From assembly GCF_019977735.1 (NCBI RefSeq), contig NZ_AP025018.1, positions 10,172,580 to 10,236,579 of the forward strand: a stretch of DNA of 64,000 nt, given 5' to 3'. This document shows positions 43,044 to 51,838 of this stretch, one piece after another. The stretch comes from Calothrix sp. PCC 7716. Its GTDB lineage: Bacteria; Cyanobacteriota; Cyanobacteriia; Cyanobacteriales; Nostocaceae. Each line of letters starts with the position of its first letter. Position 1 is the first letter of the stretch. Position numbers and translations under genes: made by a program. The notes under the pieces were generated by a model. That model saw nothing but the letters and a program-made list of their open reading frames with translations. It made no database searches and had not been told where the DNA came from.

Positions 43044-44729
43044 CCAGGGGAAACGCATCTAAAAAATGTTAAGGGATATTGACAAAATTCGATATTAATG
43101 TATTAAAAATGATTTGAGTTTATTTGGGCTATCAAAGTAAATCATTTTAGTAATTCAATGCTTTTGTATGTAAGCTATCTTCAAAATGTATTATTTTTAC
43201 TATTGTCTTATTTATCACAATACATATATTTTTTGACTAGTATATTTTTGGTTGACAGAAGTGTCAATTAGTGAGTTTATCTCAAAATTGGTAATTATTT
43301 GTGCAATTTACACCTAGTGATGGTATTTTAAATTTTAACAAAACACTGAAAATTAAAATTTACAGATGAAGCTAAAACCAAAAATTACTATCGCAGACCA
43401 CTTTGACTTAATTGAAGATCCAAGAATTGAACGGACAAAATTACATGATTTAAATGATATTATCACCATCGCAATTTGTGCTGTAATCTGTGGTGCAGAT
43501 ACATGGGTTGATATTCAAGAATATGGAAAATCAAAACAAAAATGGCTAAAAAAAATTCTAAAGTTATCTAATGGTATACCTTCACATGATACTTTCTCTC
43601 GTGTATTTGCACGTATAAACCCAGAACAATTTCAAAGCAGTTTTATAAATTGGATTCAGTCAATTAGTAATTTAACTGAGGGAGAAATTGTTGCAGTTGA
43701 TGGTAAAGCACTACGTCATTCATATGATAAAAGTAAGGATAAAGCTGCTATTCATATGATTAGCGCATGGGCTACAAATGCGCGATTAGTTTTAGGCCAA
43801 TTAAAAGTTAATGATAAATCAAATGAAATAACAGCAATTCCTGAATTGATTAAGCTATTATCTTTGAAAGGCTGTATTGTTTCTATCGACGCAATCGGTT
43901 GCCAAAAAACCATTGTTAAACAAATTGTAGAGCAAGAAGCTGATTATATTATTGCTCTTAAAAAGAATCAAAAAAACTTGTATAATGAAGTAGAAGCTAT
44001 ATTTAGAAATGCAGTTATTTCTAAATACAAAGGATATAAACATACCGAATATCGTTTAGTTGATGAAAGCCACGGGCGTACAGTCACTAGATATTACAGT
44101 GTACTAAATAATGTTGGGCATCTAGTAGACCCAAAAAACGAATGGGCTAATTTAAATAGTATTGGCAAAGTTGATACTTTGAGGATTGCAAATGGTAAAA
44201 TAAAATTAGAAAGTCGTTACTATATTTTAAGTGTAAACCGTAATGCAGAATTTTTTGGCAATTCAATACGTAGTCATTGGCAAATAGAAAATTGCTTACA
44301 TTGGGTATTGGATGTTCAGTTCCATGAAGACGATTCTAGAATTCGTAAAGATAATGCTCCGGCTAACTTTGCCGTTTTAAGACATATTGCCCATAGCCTT
44401 TTAACCCAGGAAAAGTCTTTGAATACAGGAGTAAGCAATAAGCGAAAAAAAGCTGGCTGGGATGATAAATATTTATTGAATGTGTTGACTATCTAATTTT
44501 ATCTTAAGTTTTATAAAAATTTTTATTATACATAAAATACGTAAGTGTATTTGCACTTACGACTTTTTGGGCTGCGAGTTTTAGTGGAAACACTTGCATT
44601 TTTGAAAATTATTATTGAAATTTATATCACATTTTTTTATTTGACAATAACAAGAGCAAATTACTCTTTTTTATTGTTTGAAACGCTTATTTAGCTTAGA
44701 TTGTGACTATTAAGATGCGTTTCCCCTGG
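43044..44729 (+). mobile_element. ISAs1-family insertion sequence
   Basis: About 1.69 kb bounded by inverted ends CCAGGGGAAACGCATCT (43044-43060) and its complement (44713-44729). It contains one transposase (43366-44496). No clear target duplication is visible at the borders (left TCTAA, right AACCAG), so the flanks may have been rearranged after insertion. The left part (43061-43365) and right part (44497-44712) contain no further genes. No GGCGCC inside. Confidence 0.82.
43366..44496 (+). CDS. ISAs1-family transposase
   Basis: 376 residues, full length for the family. The N-terminus IADHFDLIEDPRIERTKLHD and a core with ISAs1 signatures: GEIVAVDGKALRHSYDKSKD, DAIGCQKTIVKQIVEQEADYI and SHWQIENCLHWVLDVQFHED. 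The DDE-type catalytic residues are Asp in AVDGK, Asp in SIDAIG and Glu in WQIENC. Probably active. No frameshift. Confidence 0.92.
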   Translation: MKLKPKITIADHFDLIEDPRIERTKLHDLNDIITIAICAVICGADTWVDIQEYGKSKQKWLKKILKLSNGIPSHDTFSRVFARINPEQFQSSFINWIQSISNLTEGEIVAVDGKALRHSYDKSKDKAAIHMISAWATNARLVLGQLKVNDKSNEITAIPELIKLLSLKGCIVSIDAIGCQKTIVKQIVEQEADYIIALKKNQKNLYNEVEAIFRNAVISKYKGYKHTEYRLVDESHGRTVTRYYSVLNNVGHLVDPKNEWANLNSIGKVDTLRIANGKIKLESRYYILSVNRNAEFFGNSIRSHWQIENCLHWVLDVQFHEDDSRIRKDNAPANFAVLRHIAHSLLTQEKSLNTGVSNKRKKAGWDDKYLLNVLTI

Positions 44730-45426
44730 AACCAGATGAAGTTCCAAAGCTCACTATCACACCGTCAGGAGCAACTAAATTCAGAGCAGTTCCTAAAGTA
44801 TTTCCACCAACAGACTCTAGAATTAAATGATATGGAGAGTATTCAATCGCAGGCGCCAAGTCTTCACTAATTATTACAAAATCTGCTCCTGCTTCTTTAA
44901 CTAAAGATTCATGTTCAGCACGGCGAATATGTGCTGTTACATTAGCTCCGCTAAGTTTTGCTAGTTGAATTGCAAAATTACCGACACCCCCTGATGCACC
45001 TGTTATTAAAACTTGGCGCCCTAAAATAGAACCACCTTTGAGTAAAGCATGATATGCAGTTAAACCAGCTACGGGTAAAGTAGCAGCTTGTGCAAAAGAC
45101 ACATCAGTTGGTAATACCGCTATCGAGTTACTAGGTACAGATACTAACTCTGACCAGGCACCAGAACGTAATAAACCAACAACGCGATAACCTTCTTTTG
45201 GACTCGAACCATCGGCAGCACTTTGTTCAATAGTGCCCGCAAAATCCCATCCAGGGCGCCAACCAGCATCCGCAGTACTTGCGCGTCTGACTTCACCCCG
45301 ATTCAATGAAATTGCTGCCACTCTTACCAACACTTCATTCTTTTCAGGTATTGGCGCCTCAACTTCGCGTAATACCAAACGTCCTGTTACATTTGGGTCA
45401 ACAACTACAGCGCGTATTTTGCTCAT
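44710..45426 (-). pseudogene. Quinone oxidoreductase (medium-chain dehydrogenase), 3' end removed by ISAs1
   Basis: 238 residues from ATG 45426; the family is usually 310-330. N-terminal GroES-like fold (RPGWDFAGTIEQSAADGSSP) and NAD(P)-binding Rossmann loop (VLITGASGGVGNFAIQLAKL). After DGVIVSFGTSSGS at about 44730 the frame runs into the IS end and stops, so about 80 C-terminal residues are missing and no continuation is found past the left IS end (43043). It may be folded but is likely inactive. Confidence 0.82.
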
Positions 45427-45442
45427 AAAATATCTATCCTAA

Positions 45443-46258
45443 TTATGATAACGAAGGTACTGAGTCAGGTAATTTTGGAGGTTCAGTGTTGAACCATTTC
45501 TGGTAAATTTGTTTGTATGTGCCGTTTTCTATTATGGTAGCTATGGCTTTATTGATTGAATCTAGATGTGAAGAATTTTTCGGCACTGCAATACCATAGT
45601 ATTCTTGAGTTAGCAATTCACCAACAACTTTAACGCGACTAAGATTACCTGTTTTTATAGCATATAAAGTTGCGAAGCCATCACAAATTACAGCATCAAC
45701 ATTACCATTAATCAAATCTTGAAAAAATTCGTAACCTGTATTATAATTCCGAATTTCGACATTAGGTATCGTTTTTGCATAATTAGCTCCTGTAGTACCT
45801 ATTTGCACACCAATTATTTTACCTGCAAGGTTGTTAAAATCTTTAATATCTTGGTTATCTTCTCGAACTGCAATAGCTAATCCAGCTTTCATATAAGGTC
45901 GTGAAAAAGAAATTGTTTGAAGTCTTTCACGAGTAATTGTAATACCGTTAATTGCAGCATCTACTCTGTTTACAACCAATGCAGCAATCATACCATCAAA
46001 AGTTATGCTTTCCAACTCAAGCGTCAATCCAGCAGCTTGAGAAACTGCATTAATTATATCAATATCAAAACCTTCCAATTTCCCATTAGCAGTTTGATAG
46101 CTAAAAGGAAGAAAAGTTGGGTCTGTAGCAACCTTGAAATTGGAAATGCCTTTCGTATTATAATTAATACTACAGGCAATTATCATCACGCTTACAATTA
46201 TGCCTAAAAACAGTTGGCGCCACTTCCGATTAATCATAGATTTGATTATTCGTATCAA
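45443..46258 (-). CDS. Amino-acid/cystine-type ABC substrate-binding lipoprotein
   Basis: 271 residues with an N-terminal helix and a lipobox-like MIIAC (Cys29). Family-3 binding-protein signatures: VATDPTFLPFSYQTANGKLE GFDIDI and GKIIGVQIGTTGANYAKTIP. Ligand could be glutamine, cystine or another amino acid. It overlaps the ChrA gene by 4 bp (ATGA), so the two are co-transcribed. The following stop is 17 bp from the quinone reductase start. No permease or ATPase nearby. Confidence 0.85.
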   Translation of the reverse strand: MIRIIKSMINRKWRQLFLGIIVSVMIIACSINYNTKGISNFKVATDPTFLPFSYQTANGKLEGFDIDIINAVSQAAGLTLELESITFDGMIAALVVNRVDAAINGITITRERLQTISFSRPYMKAGLAIAVREDNQDIKDFNNLAGKIIGVQIGTTGANYAKTIPNVEIRNYNTGYEFFQDLINGNVDAVICDGFATLYAIKTGNLSRVKVVGELLTQEYYGIAVPKNSSHLDSINKAIATIIENGTYKQIYQKWFNTEPPKLPDSVPSLS

Positions 46259-47457
46259 ATTAAAATTTTAGCACCCCATCCAATTAAAGCACCCCCCAAA
46301 ACCAACCAAGCAGCATTAATTTTATAGCGAATTGCTAATACAGTAGAACTAATCGCAATTGCAACAGCTAAAAAATCTATAAACGGAGCTTGGGATAATT
46401 TGAAAGTTGCTATTCCTAACTGGAGTGTGACAACAAACATTAGCGCTACAGCACCAACATTTACAGCATCAAGAAATGCACTCGTCCACTTAGACGAACG
46501 TAATAAAGGAACTAAAGGGTTTAGAAGTGCAGTAAATAAGAAAGACGGAATAAAAATTCCCAAAGTCGAAACAACGGCGCCTGGAATTCCTGCGATAATA
46601 TATCCAATAAAGGTAGCAGTAGAAAGTATAGGGCCTGGAGTAAATTGACCAATTGCTATTGCATCGAGTAACTGCTGTTGCGTTAACCAACCATACTCCT
46701 GAACTAACTCACCTTGCAAAAACGCAATTAATACAAATCCACCACCAAATAAAACGCTACCAACTTTGAGAAAAAACAAACCTAATTGCCACAACGAAAA
46801 ATTTGCAGGAGTATACGCTGTAGCTGCCATTACCGCAGTACTTTTAAAAGCTGCACCTGTACTTAAAGCAGAAATCAGTAAATTGGCTTTTTCTCCAGGT
46901 GCATCACCACCCTTACCAGTACGCAACCAAATCATACCCACAATTCCCCCAATTAACAGGGCAATAACTTCATTCAGCTTTAATAGCAATATTAGTACAA
47001 CAACAGCAAACGCAATTACTAGAAGCTTGCGAGTTTTTACTGCTTTTTTGGCTAAACCCCAAAGTGCATTAACAACAACTGCAAAAACTGCTGGTTTAAT
47101 ACCATAAAGCAGAGGCGCCACTTGTGGTAAACTACCATAGTTAACATAAAGCCAAGCTAATACACCTGTAATTAATACCGCAGGTAAAATAAAACTTACA
47201 CCCGATACAACAAGCCCTAACCATCCCGCATAAACATATCCTACATGAATCGCCATTTCTGTAGAATTAGGTCCAGGTATCAAATTTGTAGCACCTAACA
47301 AATCTAGAAAATGCTCCCGCGTTAACCATCGGCGCCGTTTGACAACTTCATCTTCAATCATTGCAATATGAGCAACTGGTCCACCAAAACCGATGATACC
47401 CAGTTTTAAAAAGAGTCCAGCAAGTTCGCCTAAACGATTTGGCAAGGATTTTTCCAT
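46255..47457 (-). CDS. chrA: Chromate transporter ChrA (two-domain)
   Basis: 400 residues with two homologous CHR domains. Each begins with the pattern LKLGIIGFGGPVAHIAMIED and LFFLKVGSVLFGGGFVLIAF, respectively, with the PGP signature in NLIPGPNSTE and GQFTPGPILS. ChrA exports chromate and, given chromate's sulfate mimicry, ties with sulfur transport. It overlaps the downstream binding-protein gene by 4 bp, an odd partner. The chrB homologue lies 25 kb away. Confidence 0.92.
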   Translation of the reverse strand: MEKSLPNRLGELAGLFLKLGIIGFGGPVAHIAMIEDEVVKRRRWLTREHFLDLLGATNLIPGPNSTEMAIHVGYVYAGWLGLVVSGVSFILPAVLITGVLAWLYVNYGSLPQVAPLLYGIKPAVFAVVVNALWGLAKKAVKTRKLLVIAFAVVVLILLLKLNEVIALLIGGIVGMIWLRTGKGGDAPGEKANLLISALSTGAAFKSTAVMAATAYTPANFSLWQLGLFFLKVGSVLFGGGFVLIAFLQGELVQEYGWLTQQQLLDAIAIGQFTPGPILSTATFIGYIIAGIPGAVVSTLGIFIPSFLFTALLNPLVPLLRSSKWTSAFLDAVNVGAVALMFVVTLQLGIATFKLSQAPFIDFLAVAIAISSTVLAIRYKINAAWLVLGGALIGWGAKILI

Positions 47458-47479
47458 GTAATTTAAGTAATATAATTAA

Positions 47480-47580
47480 GGTAATAAACTGTCATTCTGA
47501 GCGTAGCGAAGAATCTTAAATATTTTGAGATTTAAGAGATGCTTCACTGCGTTCAGCATGACAATTGGGGGTTCACCGTG
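47480..47580. repeat. Inverted repeat (GTCATTCTGAGCG...CGTTCAGCATGAC)
   Basis: GTCATTCTGAGCGTAGCGAAG and CTTCACTGCGTTCAGCATGAC are inverted around ATCTTAAATATTTTGAGATT. A widespread cyanobacterial/bacterial repeat in the gap before chrA; a related piece is near 38023. Confidence 0.7.
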
Positions 47581-47584
47581 ACAA

Positions 47585-48028
47585 TTACGAATTTTGTTTT
47601 TCATTCTGCTTATCGAGCAAGAATTGCTTTAAATGTGGCTGGTCTAAACTGATACCAACCTCCTTAGCTTTTTGCGTTATTTCCTCATAACTCAACCCTT
47701 CTTCAATTGCAGCAGCAATCAAAGCGATTCCACCAGCCCTGGCGCCTCCTCCACAATGAATTAAAATAGGTTTAGGTAAATTCTCGACTTGCTCAATTGC
47801 TTGTTTCGTCAATTCTTCGTCAGCTTGTTTTGGTTGCAGTGGGACATTCGCATATTCTAATCCTAATTTTTCCGCTTGCTGCTGTTCGTCACTAAAAAAG
47901 CCCTCTTCATTACTATCGCGCAAATTCAGAACCGATTTAAATCCTTCGGACGCTAACTGTTGTAACTCTTCTTTTGTCACTTGCCCAGCTACACTCAAAT
48001 TATCGCTAACTTTTTTTGTGTTTGACAT
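47585..48028 (-). CDS. DUF442-type (Blh/tyrosine-phosphatase-like) protein
   Basis: 147 residues. N-terminal half KVSDNLSVAGQVTKEELQQL ASEGFKSVLNLR is typical for DUF442, and a phosphatase-like P-loop IHCGGGARAGGIALIA (HC-x5-R) is present. DUF442 proteins are found fused to or near persulfide-dioxygenase-type MBL enzymes and rhodaneses, which fits with the MBL gene at 49767. An operator-like motif (48029-48043) abuts the start codon. Confidence 0.82.
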   Translation of the reverse strand: MSNTKKVSDNLSVAGQVTKEELQQLASEGFKSVLNLRDSNEEGFFSDEQQQAEKLGLEYANVPLQPKQADEELTKQAIEQVENLPKPILIHCGGGARAGGIALIAAAIEEGLSYEEITQKAKEVGISLDQPHLKQFLLDKQNEKQNS

Positions 48029-48043
48029 AATAATACAGTAACT
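48029..48043. promoter_or_regulatory. Putative operator, site next to DUF442 start
   Basis: Minus strand reads AGTTACTGTATTATT, 12-13 of 15 matching the consensus. It ends 1 bp from ATG 48028. Confidence 0.3.
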
Positions 48044-48094
48044 CGATAAATATATTGTAATTATCCTACAGAAGGATAGAATTAGCGTTTGGTA

Positions 48095-48766
48095 TTAATT
48101 GACCGAAATAGGAGCAGCAGTTGCAAATCGCCCGTATCGTTCAATGTAAAACTCTTTGGGATTTGCGATTTTCTTTACAGACTCCCGTTGACTTACCGTA
48201 TCTTTCCATCTGTGAAGACGAGTTAGTTTTGATGGTAAAGAAAAACCGCGATGATGCTCAAGTGCAGGTAATCTCTCAAACCAAGGATAAAAACTTAGGT
48301 CAACTAGACTGATATTCTCACCAAACCAATAAGCACCATCACCTGATTTTCCTAAAGCCTCATTCTCAATAAATTCCAAGTGCTTATATAATGAGTCTGT
48401 AGCTTCTGATTGTTTTTGAGGGTCTGGGGAACGCAAAACATCCGAAAAAGCTGGAACTAATCTAGTATTAGCAAAATCAATCCAAATTCTTGCTAACGCT
48501 TTATCAATCGGATTACTTGGTAATAATGGCGGGTTAGGAAATACTTCATCTAAATATTCATTTATAATTGCAGATTCCCAAACACGATTACCATCATGTG
48601 TAATCGCAGGCACTTTTCCGTAAGGAGAAATATCAGTAAATCCCGGTGGCTTGTTCTGCAAGTCAATCTCGATTAAATCAAATTCCACGCCCTTCTCTAA
48701 CAATACCAAACGTGAGCGATGAGCATAAGGACAAACTACTGCACTATAGATTTTTATATTAGCCAT
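48095..48766 (-). CDS. Glutathione S-transferase family protein (omega-like)
   Basis: 223 residues. Thioredoxin-like N-terminal domain with the active-site region VVCPYAHRSRLVLLEKGVEF (CPYA, cysteine-type as in omega/glutaredoxin-like GSTs) and cis-Pro loop GKVPAIT, then the helical C-terminal domain (DKALARIWIDFANTRLV). Probably a thiol transferase or dehydroascorbate reductase-type enzyme. Motif site H (48820-48834) is 54 bp upstream of the start. Confidence 0.88.
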   Translation of the reverse strand: MANIKIYSAVVCPYAHRSRLVLLEKGVEFDLIEIDLQNKPPGFTDISPYGKVPAITHDGNRVWESAIINEYLDEVFPNPPLLPSNPIDKALARIWIDFANTRLVPAFSDVLRSPDPQKQSEATDSLYKHLEFIENEALGKSGDGAYWFGENISLVDLSFYPWFERLPALEHHRGFSLPSKLTRLHRWKDTVSQRESVKKIANPKEFYIERYGRFATAAPISVN

Positions 48767-48819
48767 ATTTTTATGCCTCCTGGTTGAGTCGATGTACTCA
48801 CAAAAAACTTTATTAATAT

Positions 48820-48834
48820 TATACTACAGTAAAT
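48820..48834. promoter_or_regulatory. Putative operator, GST/nitroreductase region
   Basis: Reads ATTTACTGTAGTATA on the minus strand, 13/15 identical to the consensus. It lies between the divergent GST (48766) and nitroreductase (48909) genes. Confidence 0.45.
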
Positions 48835-48908
48835 CGCTAGAATAACCGTAGTTAAGATAATTTTCAGTTTATTATAAATTGGTAAATCATACAAGTAAGT
48901 TTAGTCTT

Positions 48909-49730
48909 ATGTCTTATCCTGCTGAATTAATACACGCGCGTTATGGAGAAATTCCATTCAATGTAGATGTTGAGTGGAACAATACACTAGATACTTTACT
49001 ATCTCATCGCTCAGTACGCAAGTATCAAACTAAGCCCTTACCATCTAGAACATTAGAATTACTTGTTGCGTCCGCCCAATCTGCCGCAACTTCCTCAAAT
49101 CTTCAAACGTGGAGCGTGGTAGCGGTAGAAAATCAAGAGCGTAAAGAAGAACTAGCTACTCTTGCAGGAAACCAAGCACATATTCGCCAATGTCCACTAT
49201 TCTTAGTATGGCTAGCTGATTTAGCACGTCTTGCTCACATCGCCGAAAGTCGCGGTATATCTTACGACGGTTTAGATTATTTGGAAATGTTTATAATGGC
49301 AACGATTGATGCAGCTTTGGCAGCACAAAATGCCGTAATAGCTGCTGAGTCATTAGGTTTGGGTACTGTTTATATCGGCGCCATGCGTAACAAACCTCTT
49401 GAAGTCGCCGACGTATTACAATTACCTCCATCTGTGTTTGCCGTATTTGGCTTATGCGTAGGATATCCAGAACCAGATATTGCAACAGCGGCCAAACCCA
49501 GATTACCACAATCAGCAATTTTGCATCGTGAAACATATAAACTAGCAGAACAAGACGAAGCAATCGCGCGTTACAATCAAGTAATGAAAGATTTTTATAC
49601 GCAGCAACAAATGAATGTTCCTGGTGATTGGTCAGAACATTCAGTCAAGCGAATTGCAACTCCACAATCTTTGTCAGGACGCGATAAGCTACGTGAAGCG
49701 TTAAATCACCTTGGCTTTAAATTAAAGTAA
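48909..49730 (+). CDS. NADPH-dependent nitro/flavin oxidoreductase (NfsA/FRP type)
   Basis: 273 residues from ATG 48909; the frame is open from TTG 48879. Nitroreductase fold: LLSHRSVRKYQTKPLPSRTL (FMN binding), ASAQSAATSSNLQTWSVVAV and GTVYIGAMRNKPLEVADVLQ. These enzymes reduce flavins or nitro-compounds with NADPH. It might supply reduced FMN for the LLM monooxygenase. Starts opposite to the GST, sharing a motif site. Confidence 0.88.
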   Translation: MSYPAELIHARYGEIPFNVDVEWNNTLDTLLSHRSVRKYQTKPLPSRTLELLVASAQSAATSSNLQTWSVVAVENQERKEELATLAGNQAHIRQCPLFLVWLADLARLAHIAESRGISYDGLDYLEMFIMATIDAALAAQNAVIAAESLGLGTVYIGAMRNKPLEVADVLQLPPSVFAVFGLCVGYPEPDIATAAKPRLPQSAILHRETYKLAEQDEAIARYNQVMKDFYTQQQMNVPGDWSEHSVKRIATPQSLSGRDKLREALNHLGFKLK

Positions 49731-49766
49731 TTTGTATGGTGGGTTTGTACGGTGGCTTAAGCCACC

Positions 49767-50456
49767 CTACGAAATATGACCACAAGTTTGATTTGCTGGT
49801 ACTGCGACCGTCATTTTTTGAGGATAAGGCAAATTTAAATTATTCATCAATTCAATAAAACTATTACGGTTACGTCCCTTGAACCGCGCGTTAAATAATT
49901 TTTCTTCACCAATAGTAGATACAGTAAACCCTTTGTAATCATGTCCAGGGTAAACTAAAGTATTATCATCTAAAGTAAATAACCTTTGGGTAACAGAGTC
50001 ATACAAAGTACCAGCATCTCCACTTTGAAAGTCAGTTCTGCCACAACCGCGAATTAATAAAGCGTCTCCTGTTAACACTGAAACTTTATTTATTAAATAA
50101 GCTACATGACTATCTGTGTGTCCTGGGGTTGCTATAGCTTTTATTTCTACACCACCCAATTGTAATATTTCCCCGTCTGTAATTTTACGGTCAGCACAGT
50201 TATAATTCGCATGTTCTGGCAAAATTTTTAAGCATCCTGTTGCTTCTTGTAATTTATTGGCGCCAGTAATATGGTCTGCATGGATATGTGTTTCGAGACT
50301 ATAGCGAAGTGTCAACCCTAATTCTTGCAATACTTGTAAGTCGCGTTCAACTTGTTCTAAAACCGGGTCAACTAGCACAGCACTTTTTGTTACTTCATCA
50401 GCGATTAAATAAGTATATGTGCTTGTTTCTTTATCAAAAAGCTGACGAAATAACAT
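49767..50456 (-). CDS. Persulfide dioxygenase-like MBL-fold protein (ETHE1 type)
   Basis: 229 residues from ATG 50456, with GGAGA upstream; the longer frame start (50543) lies inside the preceding gene. Metal ligands: ETHIHADHITG (HxHxDH), GHTDSH and GDALLIRGCGRTDFQ (ETHE1-type signature), and PGHDYKG. The family oxidises glutathione persulfide to sulfite with Fe(II). It follows the FAD gene at 50474 by 18 bp and is likely co-transcribed, which ties it to sulfide/persulfide detoxification. Confidence 0.9.
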   Translation of the reverse strand: MLFRQLFDKETSTYTYLIADEVTKSAVLVDPVLEQVERDLQVLQELGLTLRYSLETHIHADHITGANKLQEATGCLKILPEHANYNCADRKITDGEILQLGGVEIKAIATPGHTDSHVAYLINKVSVLTGDALLIRGCGRTDFQSGDAGTLYDSVTQRLFTLDDNTLVYPGHDYKGFTVSTIGEEKLFNARFKGRNRNSFIELMNNLNLPYPQKMTVAVPANQTCGHIS

Positions 50457-50473
50457 CTTACTGTCTCCTATTG

Positions 50474-51838
50474 TTATTTTAATAATTCTTCTGCAAGCTC
50501 TTGTGCTTGTTTTCTCAGTTCGGGTACTGCTATCGTTTCCCATTTTTGACCAATCTCAGGTGGGCCAAGAGTATACAGTTGCTCTGATATATTTCCTGCT
50601 GCATCTATAACGGCGCCATTTGCAGCAACATCCAAGCCTAAATTCACCTCATGTGGACGAATTAATCCCGACTCGAGTAGTTGCTGAACCAAAGGATGTT
50701 CTATTCGACGATAGTTAGATTGTGGGCCTGTACAGTTAACTACAAGTCCGACTCGTAAAGTTTCTTCGCCACTACCTCGCTTACGAATCACAACATTTAC
50801 ACCATCAGCATCTTCTTGATAAGCCTGAATTCTTGCAGCATAAGAAATAATCTGCCGATTTTGAGTCAGTTCAGTCAAAACTTGTGCTACAGTTGGCGCC
50901 ACTCGGTGACGGTGAACATCCCAATAAATTCTCACGTGTCTTAAAAAACGCCGCTTTTCCTTTAGGGATAGATTTTGCCAGAGTGCTTGAGTTTCTGAGC
51001 GAAGAGCATCAATGACCGGGCGCCAGTCAATCGAACGTGAAGCAGCTAATTTAACTTCAGTACGCACATCACGAACTAAAGCACGGATGGTTTGCGGAGA
51101 TTCTGCTTTCAAAAAAGAATGGTAAGGAGATGTAGCTTTATGAACTTGAGGTTGTAAACCTCGACGGGAAACAATATGAATTTTGCCCTTGTGTCCTTGT
51201 TGATGCAGCGACAAAACTACATCTAAACCCGTTAAACCAGAACCAATTAAAAGTACTGACTCATCAACAGGTAATTTCTCTAACCAATTTTTAGACCATA
51301 CCCATTGAACGTAACGTTTGCTCTCATAAAAAGTGGAGTCATTTACAGGTGGATTTCCACTTTTAAAATTACCTAATGCTAAAACCGCGCGGTCACACTC
51401 AATAATCTCGCCACTTTTAGTACTAATATTTACATTATTTCCCACATTCAGAGAAATTACTTCAGCTCGATAACGTTCTAACTTTACCCAAGCAGGAGCA
51501 TTCAAGAGCGCTTCATTTAAAACAGCTTGAATGTATTGACCATATATTTGGCGAGGTACAAAAGTCGTAGCATCAATCTCAGAAAATCCTTGATTGTGTA
51601 GCCAGTGTAAAAAATGCTCAGAGTTGTCGGCAAAAGCACTCATGTTACTAGCAGGAACATTCAACAAATGGCATTTTTTATCTGTTCCATATGCCACTCC
51701 TTGTCCTATCACTTCTTGACTATCTATTAATTTAATTACAAGTGGACGAGTAGCATTTAACAGTAAGTGTACTGCTACCATCACCCCACTGAAACCACCA
51801 CCAATAACTGCAATAACTAGCGATTTATGATTAGACAT
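50474..51838 (-). CDS. FAD/NAD(P)-binding protein (NAD_binding_9 type)
   Basis: 454 residues. N-terminal VIAVIGGGFSGVMVAVHLLL is the FAD-binding motif, with a second Rossmann segment ESVLLIGSGLTGLDVVLSLH about residue 195. Predicted amine/oxygenase-like oxidoreductase with unknown substrate; it may be linked with sulfide oxidation because it precedes the persulfide dioxygenase. A motif copy (51938-51952) lies 100 bp upstream. Confidence 0.8.
   Translation of the reverse strand: MSNHKSLVIAVIGGGFSGVMVAVHLLLNATRPLVIKLIDSQEVIGQGVAYGTDKKCHLLNVPASNMSAFADNSEHFLHWLHNQGFSEIDATTFVPRQIYGQYIQAVLNEALLNAPAWVKLERYRAEVISLNVGNNVNISTKSGEIIECDRAVLALGNFKSGNPPVNDSTFYESKRYVQWVWSKNWLEKLPVDESVLLIGSGLTGLDVVLSLHQQGHKGKIHIVSRRGLQPQVHKATSPYHSFLKAESPQTIRALVRDVRTEVKLAASRSIDWRPVIDALRSETQALWQNLSLKEKRRFLRHVRIYWDVHRHRVAPTVAQVLTELTQNRQIISYAARIQAYQEDADGVNVVIRKRGSGEETLRVGLVVNCTGPQSNYRRIEHPLVQQLLESGLIRPHEVNLGLDVAANGAVIDAAGNISEQLYTLGPPEIGQKWETIAVPELRKQAQELAEELLK

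Noticed and set aside
44497-44709. Possible cargo gene after the ISAs1 transposase
   Set aside because: Only AT-rich IS end; no frame of interest.
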